This document shows, one piece after another, positions 1 through 6,838 of a stretch of 16,432 nt of DNA. Under the pieces are notes generated by a model, which saw nothing but the letters and a program-made list of their open reading frames with translations, ran no database searches and was not told the origin of the DNA. The stretch is taken from the NCBI GenBank assembly GCA_030041195.1, contig JASHOI010000345.1, positions 1 to 16,432 of the forward strand, given 5' to 3'. How positions within the stretch are numbered: the first letter of the stretch is position 1; each line of letters starts with the position of its first letter. The position numbers were made by a program, and so were the translations under genes. This DNA comes from Streptosporangiaceae bacterium (lineage in GTDB: Bacteria; Actinomycetota; Actinomycetes; Streptosporangiales; Streptosporangiaceae).

Positions 1-1
1 C

Positions 2-1030
2 GCCGCCGTCGCCGCGGCCACGCACGGTCGTTTCGGGCACGGCACGTCGGGCACCGGCAGCGGCAGCGGCGCCCCGAGCCAGGCGGGCCAGGCCCTCGTC
101 ACCGTGCGGCGCATGGCCACCCTGACCGACCCCGGCAGCGCCGGCGTGGATGCGGCCGCGTTCAGCCCGAACGGCAAGGTGCTTGCCACCGCGGACCATG
201 ACGGCTACGTCTACCTGTGGAACCTCGCCACCGGCCGCCGGATCGCCAGGCTGGCCGACCCCGGCAGCAACGGCGTGGCCTCGGCCGCGTTCAGCCCGAA
301 CGGCCGGATGCTGGCAACGGGTGACCAGAACGGCAGCGCGTACGTGTGGAGCCTCACCACCGACACGCTCACGGAGAGCCTGACCGGCCCGGACTTCGAG
401 GGCGTGGATTCGACCGCGTACAGCTCGCACGGCAAGACGCTGGCCACCGCCGACATGAACGGCAGCACCTACCTGTGGGGGCCAAGCGGCGGCCTGATCG
501 GCACCCTGACCGCTTCCGGCGCCAACACCTCGGTGTACGGCGTCGCGTTCAGCCCGAACGGCCAGACCGTGGCCACCGTCGACCTTAACGGCAGCACGGA
601 CGTGTGGGACATCGCCTCCGACAGCCGCATCGCCACCCTGCCCGGCCCCAGCGGGTTCTCCGCGTACGGGGTCGCGTTCAGCCCGAACGGCAAGTACCTG
701 GCCACCGCCGATGAGGACGGCAGCACCTACGTGTGGAACGTCGCCAGCCGCCGCCGCATCCACATCCTGACCGACCCGGGAGCCAACAACAACGTCTCGT
801 CGGTGGCGTTCAGCCCGAACGGCCAGATCCTCGCCACCGGCGACCTGGACGGCAATGCCTACCTGTGGGACGTGGCCACCGGCCGCCGCATCGCCACCCT
901 GCCCAACCCCGGCACGAACAGCAGCGTGTCGATGGTCGCGTTCAGCCCGAACGGCAAGATCCTCGCCACCGCCAACCAGGACGGCACCACCTCGCTGTGG
1001 GGCATCACCGCAGCCGGATCGCACCACTGA
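2..1030 (+). CDS. WD40 repeat protein, 5'-truncated by the window edge
   Basis: The reading frame is open from base 2, so the true start lies outside the window. The methionine at 104 is probably internal, since the frame before it reads as an Ala/Gly/Ser-rich linker. Seven WD40 repeats follow, each with an A-F-S-P-N-G core, an L-A-T-x-D strand and a closing Y-L-W or Y-V-W. Cores begin at 161, 290, 419, 548, 677, 809 and 941, a period of 129-132 bp. Seven blades make one complete beta-propeller, normally a protein-interaction platform. In actinomycetes such C-terminal propellers are often attached, through a transmembrane linker, to a Ser/Thr protein kinase or NTPase domain. Which one applies here cannot be seen. 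The third blade is degenerate (YSSHG). The GNAT gene starts 6 nt after the stop, suggesting co-transcription. Confidence 0.9.
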   Translation, partial: AAVAAATHGRFGHGTSGTGSGSGAPSQAGQALVTVRRMATLTDPGSAGVDAAAFSPNGKVLATADHDGYVYLWNLATGRRIARLADPGSNGVASAAFSPNGRMLATGDQNGSAYVWSLTTDTLTESLTGPDFEGVDSTAYSSHGKTLATADMNGSTYLWGPSGGLIGTLTASGANTSVYGVAFSPNGQTVATVDLNGSTDVWDIASDSRIATLPGPSGFSAYGVAFSPNGKYLATADEDGSTYVWNVASRRRIHILTDPGANNNVSSVAFSPNGQILATGDLDGNAYLWDVATGRRIATLPNPGTNSSVSMVAFSPNGKILATANQDGTTSLWGITAAGSHH

Positions 1031-1036
1031 CCCGCA

Positions 1037-1813
1037 ATGCCGGCACATCCGTACCACGATGCGGTGGCCCAGGAGGTAAGCGGCTGGTTCACTTCCTCGG
1101 CACCGGAGATCGGGTACGAGGTCAGCGAGCACTGGTACGGCTACCAGAGCGACCTCGGCTCCGGCCAGACGCGCGTGATCCTCCGGGTCGACGAGCCCGG
1201 CCAGGTCCCGGCCGCCGTTGCCGATGCGGTGGCGGCCAGCCCGGCGGGCACGCTGACGATCTGGGTGGACGACAGGGAGCGGGCCGCCCGGCTGGACGCG
1301 GCGCTCCGCCGGGCCGGCTGCCGGCCGGCGGAGCCGACGACGCACCTGGCCCTGGTCGGCCCGATGACCGGAACGGCCGGCCCCGAGCACCTGGTGATCA
1401 AGAGCGTGGACGAGGCGGGCCTCGCCGCATGGGCAACGGTGAAGCTGCAGTCCTTCGACGACACCGAGTCGGCTCCGCCGCCCGACCGGCTGGCCCGGGA
1501 GGTCGTGGCCCGCCAGGGCGAGATCGCGCTGGCCGAGTGCCAGCTCGGCCTGCTCGACGGCGAGCACGTGGCGGTCATTGCCTACTACCGAGGCCGCGAT
1601 CAGCTCGTGTTCAACCTCGGCACCCGGGTGCCGTACCGGCACCGGGGCATCGCCCAGGCGATGCTCGCCCACTGGGTGGACGCGGGCACGGCCGACGGCT
1701 GCCGGTCCCTGATCATCAACGCCACCGAGGGCGGCGCGCCCGCCACGCTGTACCGCAGGATCGGGTTCACCGACGAGATCTACTGGTACCAGAGGTACGA
1801 ACTCTCCCGATGA
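1037..1813 (+). CDS. GNAT-family N-acetyltransferase
   Basis: This 258-aa protein would transfer an acetyl group from acetyl-CoA to an unknown amine, in the cytoplasm. The GNAT fold is in the C-terminal half. Residues 196-210 form the acetyl-CoA pyrophosphate loop (V-P-Y-R-H-R-G-I-A-Q-A, the R/QxxGxG/A motif A). Residues 226-250 hold the last strands, including L-Y-R-R-I-G-F, the usual motif B. The N-terminal half (1-115) lacks an obvious acetyl-CoA loop and may be a degenerate GNAT or substrate domain. The ATG at 1037 lies 6 nt after the WD40 stop, so the two are probably one transcript, with the start probably translationally coupled. It converges on the dehydrogenase gene, 77 bp away. Family assignment is confident; the substrate is unknown. 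Confidence 0.85.
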   Translation: MPAHPYHDAVAQEVSGWFTSSAPEIGYEVSEHWYGYQSDLGSGQTRVILRVDEPGQVPAAVADAVAASPAGTLTIWVDDRERAARLDAALRRAGCRPAEPTTHLALVGPMTGTAGPEHLVIKSVDEAGLAAWATVKLQSFDDTESAPPPDRLAREVVARQGEIALAECQLGLLDGEHVAVIAYYRGRDQLVFNLGTRVPYRHRGIAQAMLAHWVDAGTADGCRSLIINATEGGAPATLYRRIGFTDEIYWYQRYELSR

Positions 1814-1890
1814 CGGACGCTGCCTCCGGCGTTGCCGGCATCGGCCATCATCGTTGCCATCGGCTCCGCCGTCGGTTCAGCGCGGCCTGG

Positions 1891-3012
1891 TCAGCCCGTG
1901 GCGTCCGCGGGCGCGAACGGGGGGGCGGGCGGCTCGCCCCACCAGCCGCGCAGGAACTCCTCGGCATTCGCCACGGCCCCGGCCAGCGGGCCGCCCTCGT
2001 GGCGCACTGCCGCGGCGATGAGCTCGGCGATCCTGGCCCCGGCAGACGCCAGAACCTGGCCCGGGGTCGCGTCGCTTGGCGATCGGTAGCCGAGCACCGC
2101 CCCAGCGTTGCAGACGAAGTCCGGCAGCGCCAGGATGCCCCGCCCGTGCAGCACCCCGGCGCCCTGCTCGGTATACGGCGCGTTCGCCGCCGGCGCGACC
2201 ACGCGGACGCCGTGCGGCAGCGACCCGGCGATCTGGCCGGTGATCACGCCGGGGCGGGTTCCGGGCACAACAACATCGGCGTCCACCCCGGTGAACAGGT
2301 GCTCCGGCGGGGCGACCGGCAGGCCGTAATGCCGGACGCAGGCATCCCCGTGCGCGGTGCGCAGCGCCAGCAGCAGCCCGATGTCGATCCCGGACGGGTC
2401 CGCGATGCACCCGGCCAGCGTGGATACCGCGGCCACCCGGCCGCCGCGGCGGATCACCTCGCGTGCCACCCCGCCGCCCACCTTGCCGAATCCCTCGATC
2501 GCCACCGAGCGGCCTTCCCAGCCCCAGCCCCACTGGGCGCGCAGCGCCGTGTCGGCGGCGACCGCGACCCCGTACCCGGTCAGCAGGTCCTCGAACGGCA
2601 CGCCGGCAACCACGGCGCCCATGGCCGCCGGTGCGGCGCGGCGCTCGCGCAGCGGCGCGAAATCCTCCTCGGCCGTGCCCATGTCCGGCCCGGTCAGGAA
2701 CCGGCCCGCTTCGGTCATCGGGCGGACCTCGGCGCAGAACCGCGCCATCAGCGTGGCCCGGCGCTGCGCGTCGGCCGGGTCGCCGCGCACGCCCGCCTTG
2801 GCGCCGCCGACCTCCGTCCCGAGTGCCGCGTACTTGTAGGTCATCGCCCGGGCCAGCAGCGCCACCTCGGCCGCGCTGATGTCCGGCGCCAGCCGTGTCC
2901 CGCCGGCGGACACCGGCGCACCCGCAAGGTCGAACACCAGAAAGCCTGGAACCGAGTTCAGCTCGATGATCTCGGGACCGAGATCCCGCCCTGCGACCGG
3001 TTCGTCTGCCAT
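1891..3012 (-). CDS. Glu/Leu/Phe/Val dehydrogenase family protein
   Basis: This 373-aa enzyme should oxidatively deaminate an amino acid to its 2-oxo acid with NAD(P)+. Numbered from the ATG at 3012, the family signatures are in order: M-T-Y-K at 57-60, G-G-A-K-A-G at 69-74 (K72, catalytic lysine), G-P-D-M-G-T at 108-113 (D110, catalytic aspartate), the Rossmann loop E-G-F-G-K-V-G at 173-179, and C-N-A-G-A-V near 301-306. Length and the M-T-Y-K motif resemble leucine/valine dehydrogenases more than the longer glutamate dehydrogenases. The frame extends to an ATG at 3048, but 3012 is preferred: a GGAG ribosome site lies 5 nt upstream (complement of 3018-3021) and conserved sequence begins just after. 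It is monocistronic here and has no copy of the 17-bp operator found to its right. Confidence 0.9.
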   Translation of the reverse strand: MADEPVAGRDLGPEIIELNSVPGFLVFDLAGAPVSAGGTRLAPDISAAEVALLARAMTYKYAALGTEVGGAKAGVRGDPADAQRRATLMARFCAEVRPMTEAGRFLTGPDMGTAEEDFAPLRERRAAPAAMGAVVAGVPFEDLLTGYGVAVAADTALRAQWGWGWEGRSVAIEGFGKVGGGVAREVIRRGGRVAAVSTLAGCIADPSGIDIGLLLALRTAHGDACVRHYGLPVAPPEHLFTGVDADVVVPGTRPGVITGQIAGSLPHGVRVVAPAANAPYTEQGAGVLHGRGILALPDFVCNAGAVLGYRSPSDATPGQVLASAGARIAELIAAAVRHEGGPLAGAVANAEEFLRGWWGEPPAPPFAPADATG

Positions 3013-3221
3013 GCCATCTCCGATGAGCCGACCACGCGCCCGAAACAACCCTGACGAGCCAAGCTAACCCAGCCGGGGCCGCGGCACTGACCGCAGCATG
3101 ATCAGGAAATATGGAGGATTTACCTTTTAAACCTTAAGCAAATGGTCAGGAACGCCACCGATATTGGACGTCGCGCCTCCCTGCGCCGGGCCCCCCAGCC
3201 GCACCGGGAGGCGCATAGAGC

Positions 3222-3251
3222 GTGCCCCGCCGGCCCGGGCCGGCGGGGCAC
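3222..3251. terminator. Perfect 30-bp GC-rich palindrome, possible terminator
   Basis: Two exact 15-bp arms (GTGCCCCGCCGGCCC and its reverse complement) abut with no spacer, so the RNA would form a very stable hairpin with a small forced loop. No T-run follows on either strand, as is common for actinobacterial terminators. Its position between divergent genes is unusual for a terminator, because neither flanking gene reads into it. It may insulate the two promoters or be another structured element. Confidence 0.45.
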
Positions 3252-3365
3252 CTCGCCATTTGCGGCGGCGGGCTGTTACGGGGGCGGCCACCGCAGGTGG
3301 CGACCGGATGCCGGGCCGGCCGGCTGGCCGCTTTATCCGCGCTGGCACCTATGCGGCGCGCTGAC

Positions 3366-3382
3366 TCACCCAAGCCGGGTGA
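3366..3382. promoter_or_regulatory. 17-bp palindromic operator, site 1
   Basis: The sequence TCACCC-AAGCC-GGGTGA is a perfect 6-5-6 inverted repeat; flanking C and G (3365, 3383) extend each arm to 7 bp. It ends 95 bp before the TTG start of the four-gene membrane-protein operon. The same pattern occurs before six other units in this window, which is the evidence for calling it an operator. The binding protein is unknown. Confidence 0.75.
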
Positions 3383-3477
3383 GGCGCGGCCGGGCCGTTC
3401 GGAGAACCGTGAATGGATGCGGAATGGATCCGCCGTTTCAGCGGCCGCGTGTGCGCGGGGCCTTAGGGGGGTGACCC

Positions 3478-4833
3478 TTGTCTGACGCCGACAGCGAGCT
3501 GAGGGGCGGTGCCGCGACCGCGAAGGACCTCAGCCAGGATGAGCGGGCGGAACTCGAGCGCCTGCGCGCCGAGGTGACCGAGTTGAGGGACCGGCAGGGC
3601 CGCATGGCTCCGCGGCACCGGTTCAGCTGGCGGACCCCGGTGGCCACGGTTCTCATCGTGATTGGCTGCCTGCTCGCCCCGGTGTCGGTGCTGGCAGTCT
3701 GGGGAGCCAACGAGGTCTCCAGCACGAGCCGCTACATCGCGAACATCGAGCCGCTGATCCATGAGCCTTCGGTCCAGAATGCACTGACCGACAAGGTCAC
3801 GACCGAGATCACCAGCCATCTCAACATAACCGGCTACACCAACCAGGCGGCCTCCCTGCTCGCCGGCAAGGGTCTGACCCGCGTCGGCGCGCTGCTGAAG
3901 ACGTTCGGCCCCGCGCTGGCCAGCGCGGTAACCGGCTTCATCCATACCCAGGTGCACAAGCTCGTGACGAGCGCGCGGTTCGCGCAGACCTGGATCCAGG
4001 TCAACACCGTCGCCCACCAGACGCTGGTGAACGCCCTGTCCGGCCATACCGGCGCGATCGCCGTCAGCAACGGGGAGGTCACCATTGACCTCGCGCCGTT
4101 CATCGCCATCGTGAAGCAGGCCCTGGCCGCGCGCGGGTTCACGCTGATCAACAGCCTGCCGACGTTCCATCCGACGCTGACGCTGTTTTCCGCCCGGCAG
4201 CTGGTCAAGGCGCAGACAGCGTACCGGCTGCTGAACGACCTCAAGATCGTGCTGCCAATACTGGCGCTGCTGCTGATCGCCATCGGCGTGTACCTGGCCA
4301 GGGGCCACCGGCGCGCCCTGATCGGCGCCGGGCTTGGCTTCGCCGCCTCGATGCTGCTGCTGGGCGCGGCGCTACTGGTCATCCGGGGCATCTACCTCAA
4401 CAGCGTCCCGAACAGCGTGCTGCCCAGCGACGCCGCCGCGGCCATCTTCGACACCGTCGTCAGATTCATCAGGACCACCCTGCGGGCACTGCTGGTGCTG
4501 GGCCTGGTCGTGGCCATCGGTGCATTCCTGACCGGGCCATCGGTAACCGCGGTCAGGACCCGGAGGGCCATCACATCGGGGTTCGCCTGGATCCGAAGGG
4601 CCGGTGAACGGGGGGGCGTCAGCACCGGGCCGGTCGGCCGGTGGACCTACGCTCACCGGACCGCGCTGCGGGTCTGCGCCATCGGTCTCGCCGCGATCCT
4701 TTTCGTGTTCTGGGGCCGCCCCACGGCCGCGGTCGTGATCCTGCTCGCGGTGCTGCTCCTGGTCGTTCTCGGGCTGATCGAGCTGATCGGCAGGCCACCG
4801 GCCAAGCCAGAGATAGCAAGCCAGCCGCGATAG
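3478..4833 (+). CDS. Six-TM membrane protein with large extracytoplasmic domain
   Basis: I do not recognise a named family for this 451-aa protein. The N-terminus (about 18-42) is a charged, probably coiled-coil cytoplasmic segment rich in E, R and L. TM1 spans about 54-76. A roughly 180-residue extracytoplasmic domain follows (77-255) with alternating helices and no cysteines. Five more hydrophobic segments lie at about 256-274, 280-302, 336-353, 397-412 and 415-437, then a short polar tail. The TTG start at 3478 is chosen because a G-rich ribosome site (AGGGGGG, 3464-3470) sits 7 nt before it; the nearby GTG at 3471 runs into a stop. The gene heads an operon with the GAP, repeat and RDD genes and lies downstream of operator site 1. 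Function is unknown; an envelope role is likely. Confidence 0.85.
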   Translation: MSDADSELRGGAATAKDLSQDERAELERLRAEVTELRDRQGRMAPRHRFSWRTPVATVLIVIGCLLAPVSVLAVWGANEVSSTSRYIANIEPLIHEPSVQNALTDKVTTEITSHLNITGYTNQAASLLAGKGLTRVGALLKTFGPALASAVTGFIHTQVHKLVTSARFAQTWIQVNTVAHQTLVNALSGHTGAIAVSNGEVTIDLAPFIAIVKQALAARGFTLINSLPTFHPTLTLFSARQLVKAQTAYRLLNDLKIVLPILALLLIAIGVYLARGHRRALIGAGLGFAASMLLLGAALLVIRGIYLNSVPNSVLPSDAAAAIFDTVVRFIRTTLRALLVLGLVVAIGAFLTGPSVTAVRTRRAITSGFAWIRRAGERGGVSTGPVGRWTYAHRTALRVCAIGLAAILFVFWGRPTAAVVILLAVLLLVVLGLIELIGRPPAKPEIASQPR

Positions 4834-4842
4834 GCCGGCACA

Positions 4843-5508
4843 TTGCTCATCCAGGCAACCGGGCTGGCACTGCTGGCGGCATTGTCCCCGACGGCGTTGC
4901 TGGTCGCCGCGGTGTATCTCGGTTCCGCGCGGCCCAGGCTGACCGCGGCGGTCTACCTGGCCGGCGCCGTCGTGATCAGCCTGGTCTTCGGCGTGGTGAT
5001 CCTGGTGGTGCTGCGCACCGTCGGGCTCAACGATGCGGGCCAGCACGAACCCCGTTACGGTCTGCGACTCGGCCTTGGCATCGTGCTGCTGGCAGCGGGT
5101 GCCGTCGTCGCCACGCGCAAGCCGCGTCCGCCCGACCCGGCGAAGCCGCGGCAGAGCCTGGTTTCCAGGATGGTCGCCAACCCGGCCCCGCTGAGCGCGT
5201 TCCTCGTCGGCGTCATAGTCTTCGCCCCCGGCATCACGTTCCTGGCCGCGCTCCAGGTGATCGCGACGGCCCGGGCCGGCATCGGCCTCACCGCCCTGGC
5301 GCTGATCATCGTCGTGGTCATCAACGTGCTGCTGGTCTGGCTCCCGATCGTGTTCCACGTGGCCGCCCCGGGAGTCACCACGCGTTTTCTGGTGGCCTTC
5401 AACGGGTGGCTGCGCGCGCACGGCAAGATCATCCTCACCGTGGTTCTGCTCGCCGCTGGGCTGATCATGATCGGCAACGGGATCTATGGACTCGCGGTCG
5501 TCAGGTGA
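4843..5508 (+). CDS. GAP/SfLAP-family (sulfolipid-1-addressing-like) membrane protein
   Basis: The 221-aa hydrophobic protein has about six membrane segments (near 4-27, 37-57, 74-91, 117-140, 147-170, 195-216). Its opening segment (A-L-S-P-T-A-L near 13-19) and the mid-protein P-x-x-x-A-F-L-V-G-V turn fit the SfLAP/GAP family. The name comes from mycobacterial Sap, which helps move sulfolipid-1 to the cell surface; members in other actinobacteria are mostly uncharacterised. It begins with TTG at 4843, 9 nt after the preceding stop, with only a weak ribosome site, so translation is probably coupled. Its 3' end overlaps the longest version of the next gene by 23 nt. The presence of an arylsulfatase downstream makes a sulfated-lipid substrate attractive but unproven. 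Confidence 0.8.
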   Translation: MLIQATGLALLAALSPTALLVAAVYLGSARPRLTAAVYLAGAVVISLVFGVVILVVLRTVGLNDAGQHEPRYGLRLGLGIVLLAAGAVVATRKPRPPDPAKPRQSLVSRMVANPAPLSAFLVGVIVFAPGITFLAALQVIATARAGIGLTALALIIVVVINVLLVWLPIVFHVAAPGVTTRFLVAFNGWLRAHGKIILTVVLLAAGLIMIGNGIYGLAVVR

Positions 5509-6136
5509 CCTGCCCGGCTCACCCGCAGCGGAGGATTCACGCAGGCCAGGCCTGGCGATACTGAATCACGTGGATCCAATCGACCGGCTGCGCTCGGCGG
5601 GCCGGCGCATGACCGACCCGTTCGAGGCGCTCGCCCAGAACGTCGCCGAGCGCGTGCTCGATCTCATCGTTCACGCCCTGGACGTCAACGCGCTGCTGCG
5701 GCGGGTCGACGTGAACGCGCTCGTCGAGCGCGTCGACGTGAACGCACTGCTCGACCGCGTCGATATCGATGGCCACGTGCTGCGGAAGGTCGATGTGAAC
5801 GCCCTGCTCGACCGCGTGGACGTGGCGGCTCTGCTCGACCGGGCGGACGTCAACGCCCTGCTGGACCGCGTTGATGTGGATGCACTGCTCGGCCGCGTCG
5901 ACGTGAACGCTCTGGTGCGGCGGGTGGACGTGGATTCGATGGTCGAGCAGACCGACCTCGGCGCGGTCATCGCCAGGTCCTCGGGTGGCGCGGCGAGCGA
6001 GGCGCTGGACGCGGCGCGCAGCCAGGCGGTCGGTCTTGACGAGTTCATCGACCGCTGGGTGCAGCGCGCGCTGCGGCGCAAGCACCCTGCTCCTTCCGGA
6101 CCGACCGCACTGCTCAACGGCCGGGTCGGGTCATGA
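5486..6136 (+). CDS. Nonapeptide-repeat protein (D-V-N-A-L-L-x-R-V) upstream of RDD gene
   Basis: The 216-aa protein is dominated by eleven tandem 9-residue units (one has 10) at about residues 66-164, consensus D-V-N-A-L-L-D-R-V. In DNA this is a 27-bp period at 5681-5977. Each unit starts with D and V/I/L, with leucines at positions 5 and 6 and a charged pair before the last V, suggesting a regular solenoid or amphipathic stack. A basic C-terminal stretch (about 186-200) follows. The start is uncertain: ATG 5486 overlaps the preceding gene by 23 nt, GTG 5570 and ATG 5609 are in-frame alternatives, and conserved-looking sequence begins near 5570. It overlaps the RDD start by 4 nt (ATGA). Similar D-rich repeats are, to my knowledge, found fused or adjacent to RDD domains in actinobacteria, so the two probably act together. 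Confidence 0.75.
   Translation: MDSRSSGDLPGSPAAEDSRRPGLAILNHVDPIDRLRSAGRRMTDPFEALAQNVAERVLDLIVHALDVNALLRRVDVNALVERVDVNALLDRVDIDGHVLRKVDVNALLDRVDVAALLDRADVNALLDRVDVDALLGRVDVNALVRRVDVDSMVEQTDLGAVIARSSGGAASEALDAARSQAVGLDEFIDRWVQRALRRKHPAPSGPTALLNGRVGS
5681..5977 (+). repeat. Tandem 27-bp coding repeat, 11 units
   Basis: The period is 27 bp, with a recurring GACGTGAACGC-type start to each unit. Units differ mainly at third positions and at the D-R/R-R/E-R pair. One unit near residues 93-102 carries an extra codon (D-I-D-G-H-V-L-R-K-V). Translation is uninterrupted, so this is a protein-level repeat, not a CRISPR or satellite array. Confidence 0.85.
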
Positions 6137-6663
6137 CCACGGGGACCCGTGCTGCCCGCTCGGTGACCTCGCAAGGGCACTACGCCGGCTCGGTGTCCCG
6201 GTTCCTGGCCTACGCCATCGACATCGCGGCGAGTTCCGCCGTGTTCGCGCTCGCGCTCGCGGCCATTTCCTACGTGGCGAAGGTGCTGACCGGCCACGAG
6301 GTCTCCTGGAACAAGGGAAACGCCGTTGTCGCGGTCGTGTTCGTCGCCTGGGAGTTCCTCTACTTTGGCTACTCCTGGGCGGCGAGCGGCAGGACCTTCG
6401 GCATGGCCGTGCTCGGCATCCGGGTGGTGATGGCCGACGGCACCACGATCGAGCCGCGGCGCGGAGTGCTGCGCGCGCTCGTCTTCCCGCTCAGCTTCCT
6501 GCTGTGCGGCCTGGGCTTCCTCGGCATCCTCGTGCAGCGCGAGCGGCGCGCGCTGCACGACCTCATCGCCGGCACCGCGGTCATCTACGCGTGGGACGCG
6601 CGGGCTGCCCGGCTGCGGTTCCTCGCCCGTGAGGCCGAGCCGGCCGCCTCGCGCCAGGACTGA
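6133..6663 (+). CDS. RDD-family membrane protein
   Basis: This 176-aa protein fits the RDD domain. An N-terminal S-R-F-L-A-Y-A-I-D (22-30) supplies the conserved R and D at the first TM. A second TM pair spans about 64-84. The family loop G-R-T-F-G-M-x-x-L-G-I-R (86-97) is followed by R-R-G-x-x-R-A (109-115), a TM at about 116-134, and L-H-D-L-I-A-G-T (141-148) carrying the second conserved D. RDD proteins are small polytopic membrane proteins, some implicated in ion or solute transport. The ATG overlaps the stop of the repeat-protein gene (ATGA), implying translational coupling. It is the last gene of the operon; 175 bp follow before the next unit. Confidence 0.9.
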   Translation: MTTGTRAARSVTSQGHYAGSVSRFLAYAIDIAASSAVFALALAAISYVAKVLTGHEVSWNKGNAVVAVVFVAWEFLYFGYSWAASGRTFGMAVLGIRVVMADGTTIEPRRGVLRALVFPLSFLLCGLGFLGILVQRERRALHDLIAGTAVIYAWDARAARLRFLAREAEPAASRQD

Positions 6664-6729
6664 ACCGCCGGCGGCAATATCCCCCGGCGCGGGTGGGGCA
6701 GGGCGCTTCGCGATTCTCCTGACGGGCAA

Positions 6730-6746
6730 CCATCCCTCGCGGGTGA
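6730..6746. promoter_or_regulatory. 17-bp operator, site 2
   Basis: The sequence is CCATCC-CTCGC-GGGTGA: one exact half (GGGTGA) and one variant half with the same 5-bp spacer. It ends 92 bp before the ATG at 6839, in the gap between the RDD gene and the CMD/SHOCT/sulfatase operon. Its flanks closely match site 7. Confidence 0.65.
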
Positions 6747-6787
6747 CGCCGACGCCCATCCGCGGCGGTAACTGTTGATTCCCGGGT

Positions 6788-6808
6788 GGATTGGCGGCGC
6801 GCCATTCC
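6788..6808. repeat. Inverted repeat in the leader of the sulfatase operon
   Basis: GGATTGGCG and CGCCATTCC are separated by 3 bp, giving 9-bp arms with one mismatch. It sits between operator site 2 and the 6839 start, 15 nt before the ribosome site. A similar GATTGGC inverted repeat overlaps site 6. It could be a leader hairpin or a second protein site. Confidence 0.35.
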
Positions 6809-6838
6809 GCCTCCTGATCGACCGAGAGGGAACCGATC

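Larger units (their letters stand above)
3013..3477. other. Intergenic region between divergent transcription units
   Basis: This 465-bp gap separates the dehydrogenase start from the membrane-protein operon. I found no convincing gene in it; the overlapping short open frames on both strands lack ribosome sites and recognisable products. It contains an AT-rich patch at about 3098-3146, a perfect 30-bp palindrome at 3222-3251, a small inverted repeat at 3287-3301 (GCCACC-GCA-GGTGGC), the 17-bp operator at 3366-3382, and an 11-bp tandem repeat at 3411-3432. Promoters for both flanking genes must lie here, but no clear -35/-10 pair can be named. Confidence 0.7.

Noticed and set aside
733..3054. 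Long plus-strand open frame of over 770 codons crossing the WD40, GNAT and dehydrogenase genes
   Set aside because: Its product is Arg/Gly/Pro-rich low-complexity sequence, typical of out-of-frame reading in high-GC DNA, and it overlaps three well-supported genes.
3471..3485. GTG at 3471 as the start of the 451-aa membrane protein
   Set aside because: That frame meets a TGA four codons later; TTG 3478 is in the correct frame behind a G-rich ribosome site.
4372..5421. Minus-strand open frames opposite the membrane-protein and GAP genes
   Set aside because: They encode Gln/Asp/Arg-rich shadow sequence of hydrophobic codons on the other strand, with no recognisable domain.
5519..5535. Possible eighth operator, TCACCC-GCAGC-GGAGGA, before the nonapeptide-repeat gene
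   Set aside because: The second half matches GGGTGA at only 4 of 6 positions, and the site is inside an apparent operon with overlapping genes, so it is most likely chance within coding sequence.
5681..5977. Regular 27-bp repeats considered as a CRISPR or satellite array
   Set aside because: There are no distinct spacers, and the repeats keep an uninterrupted reading frame with protein-level consensus.
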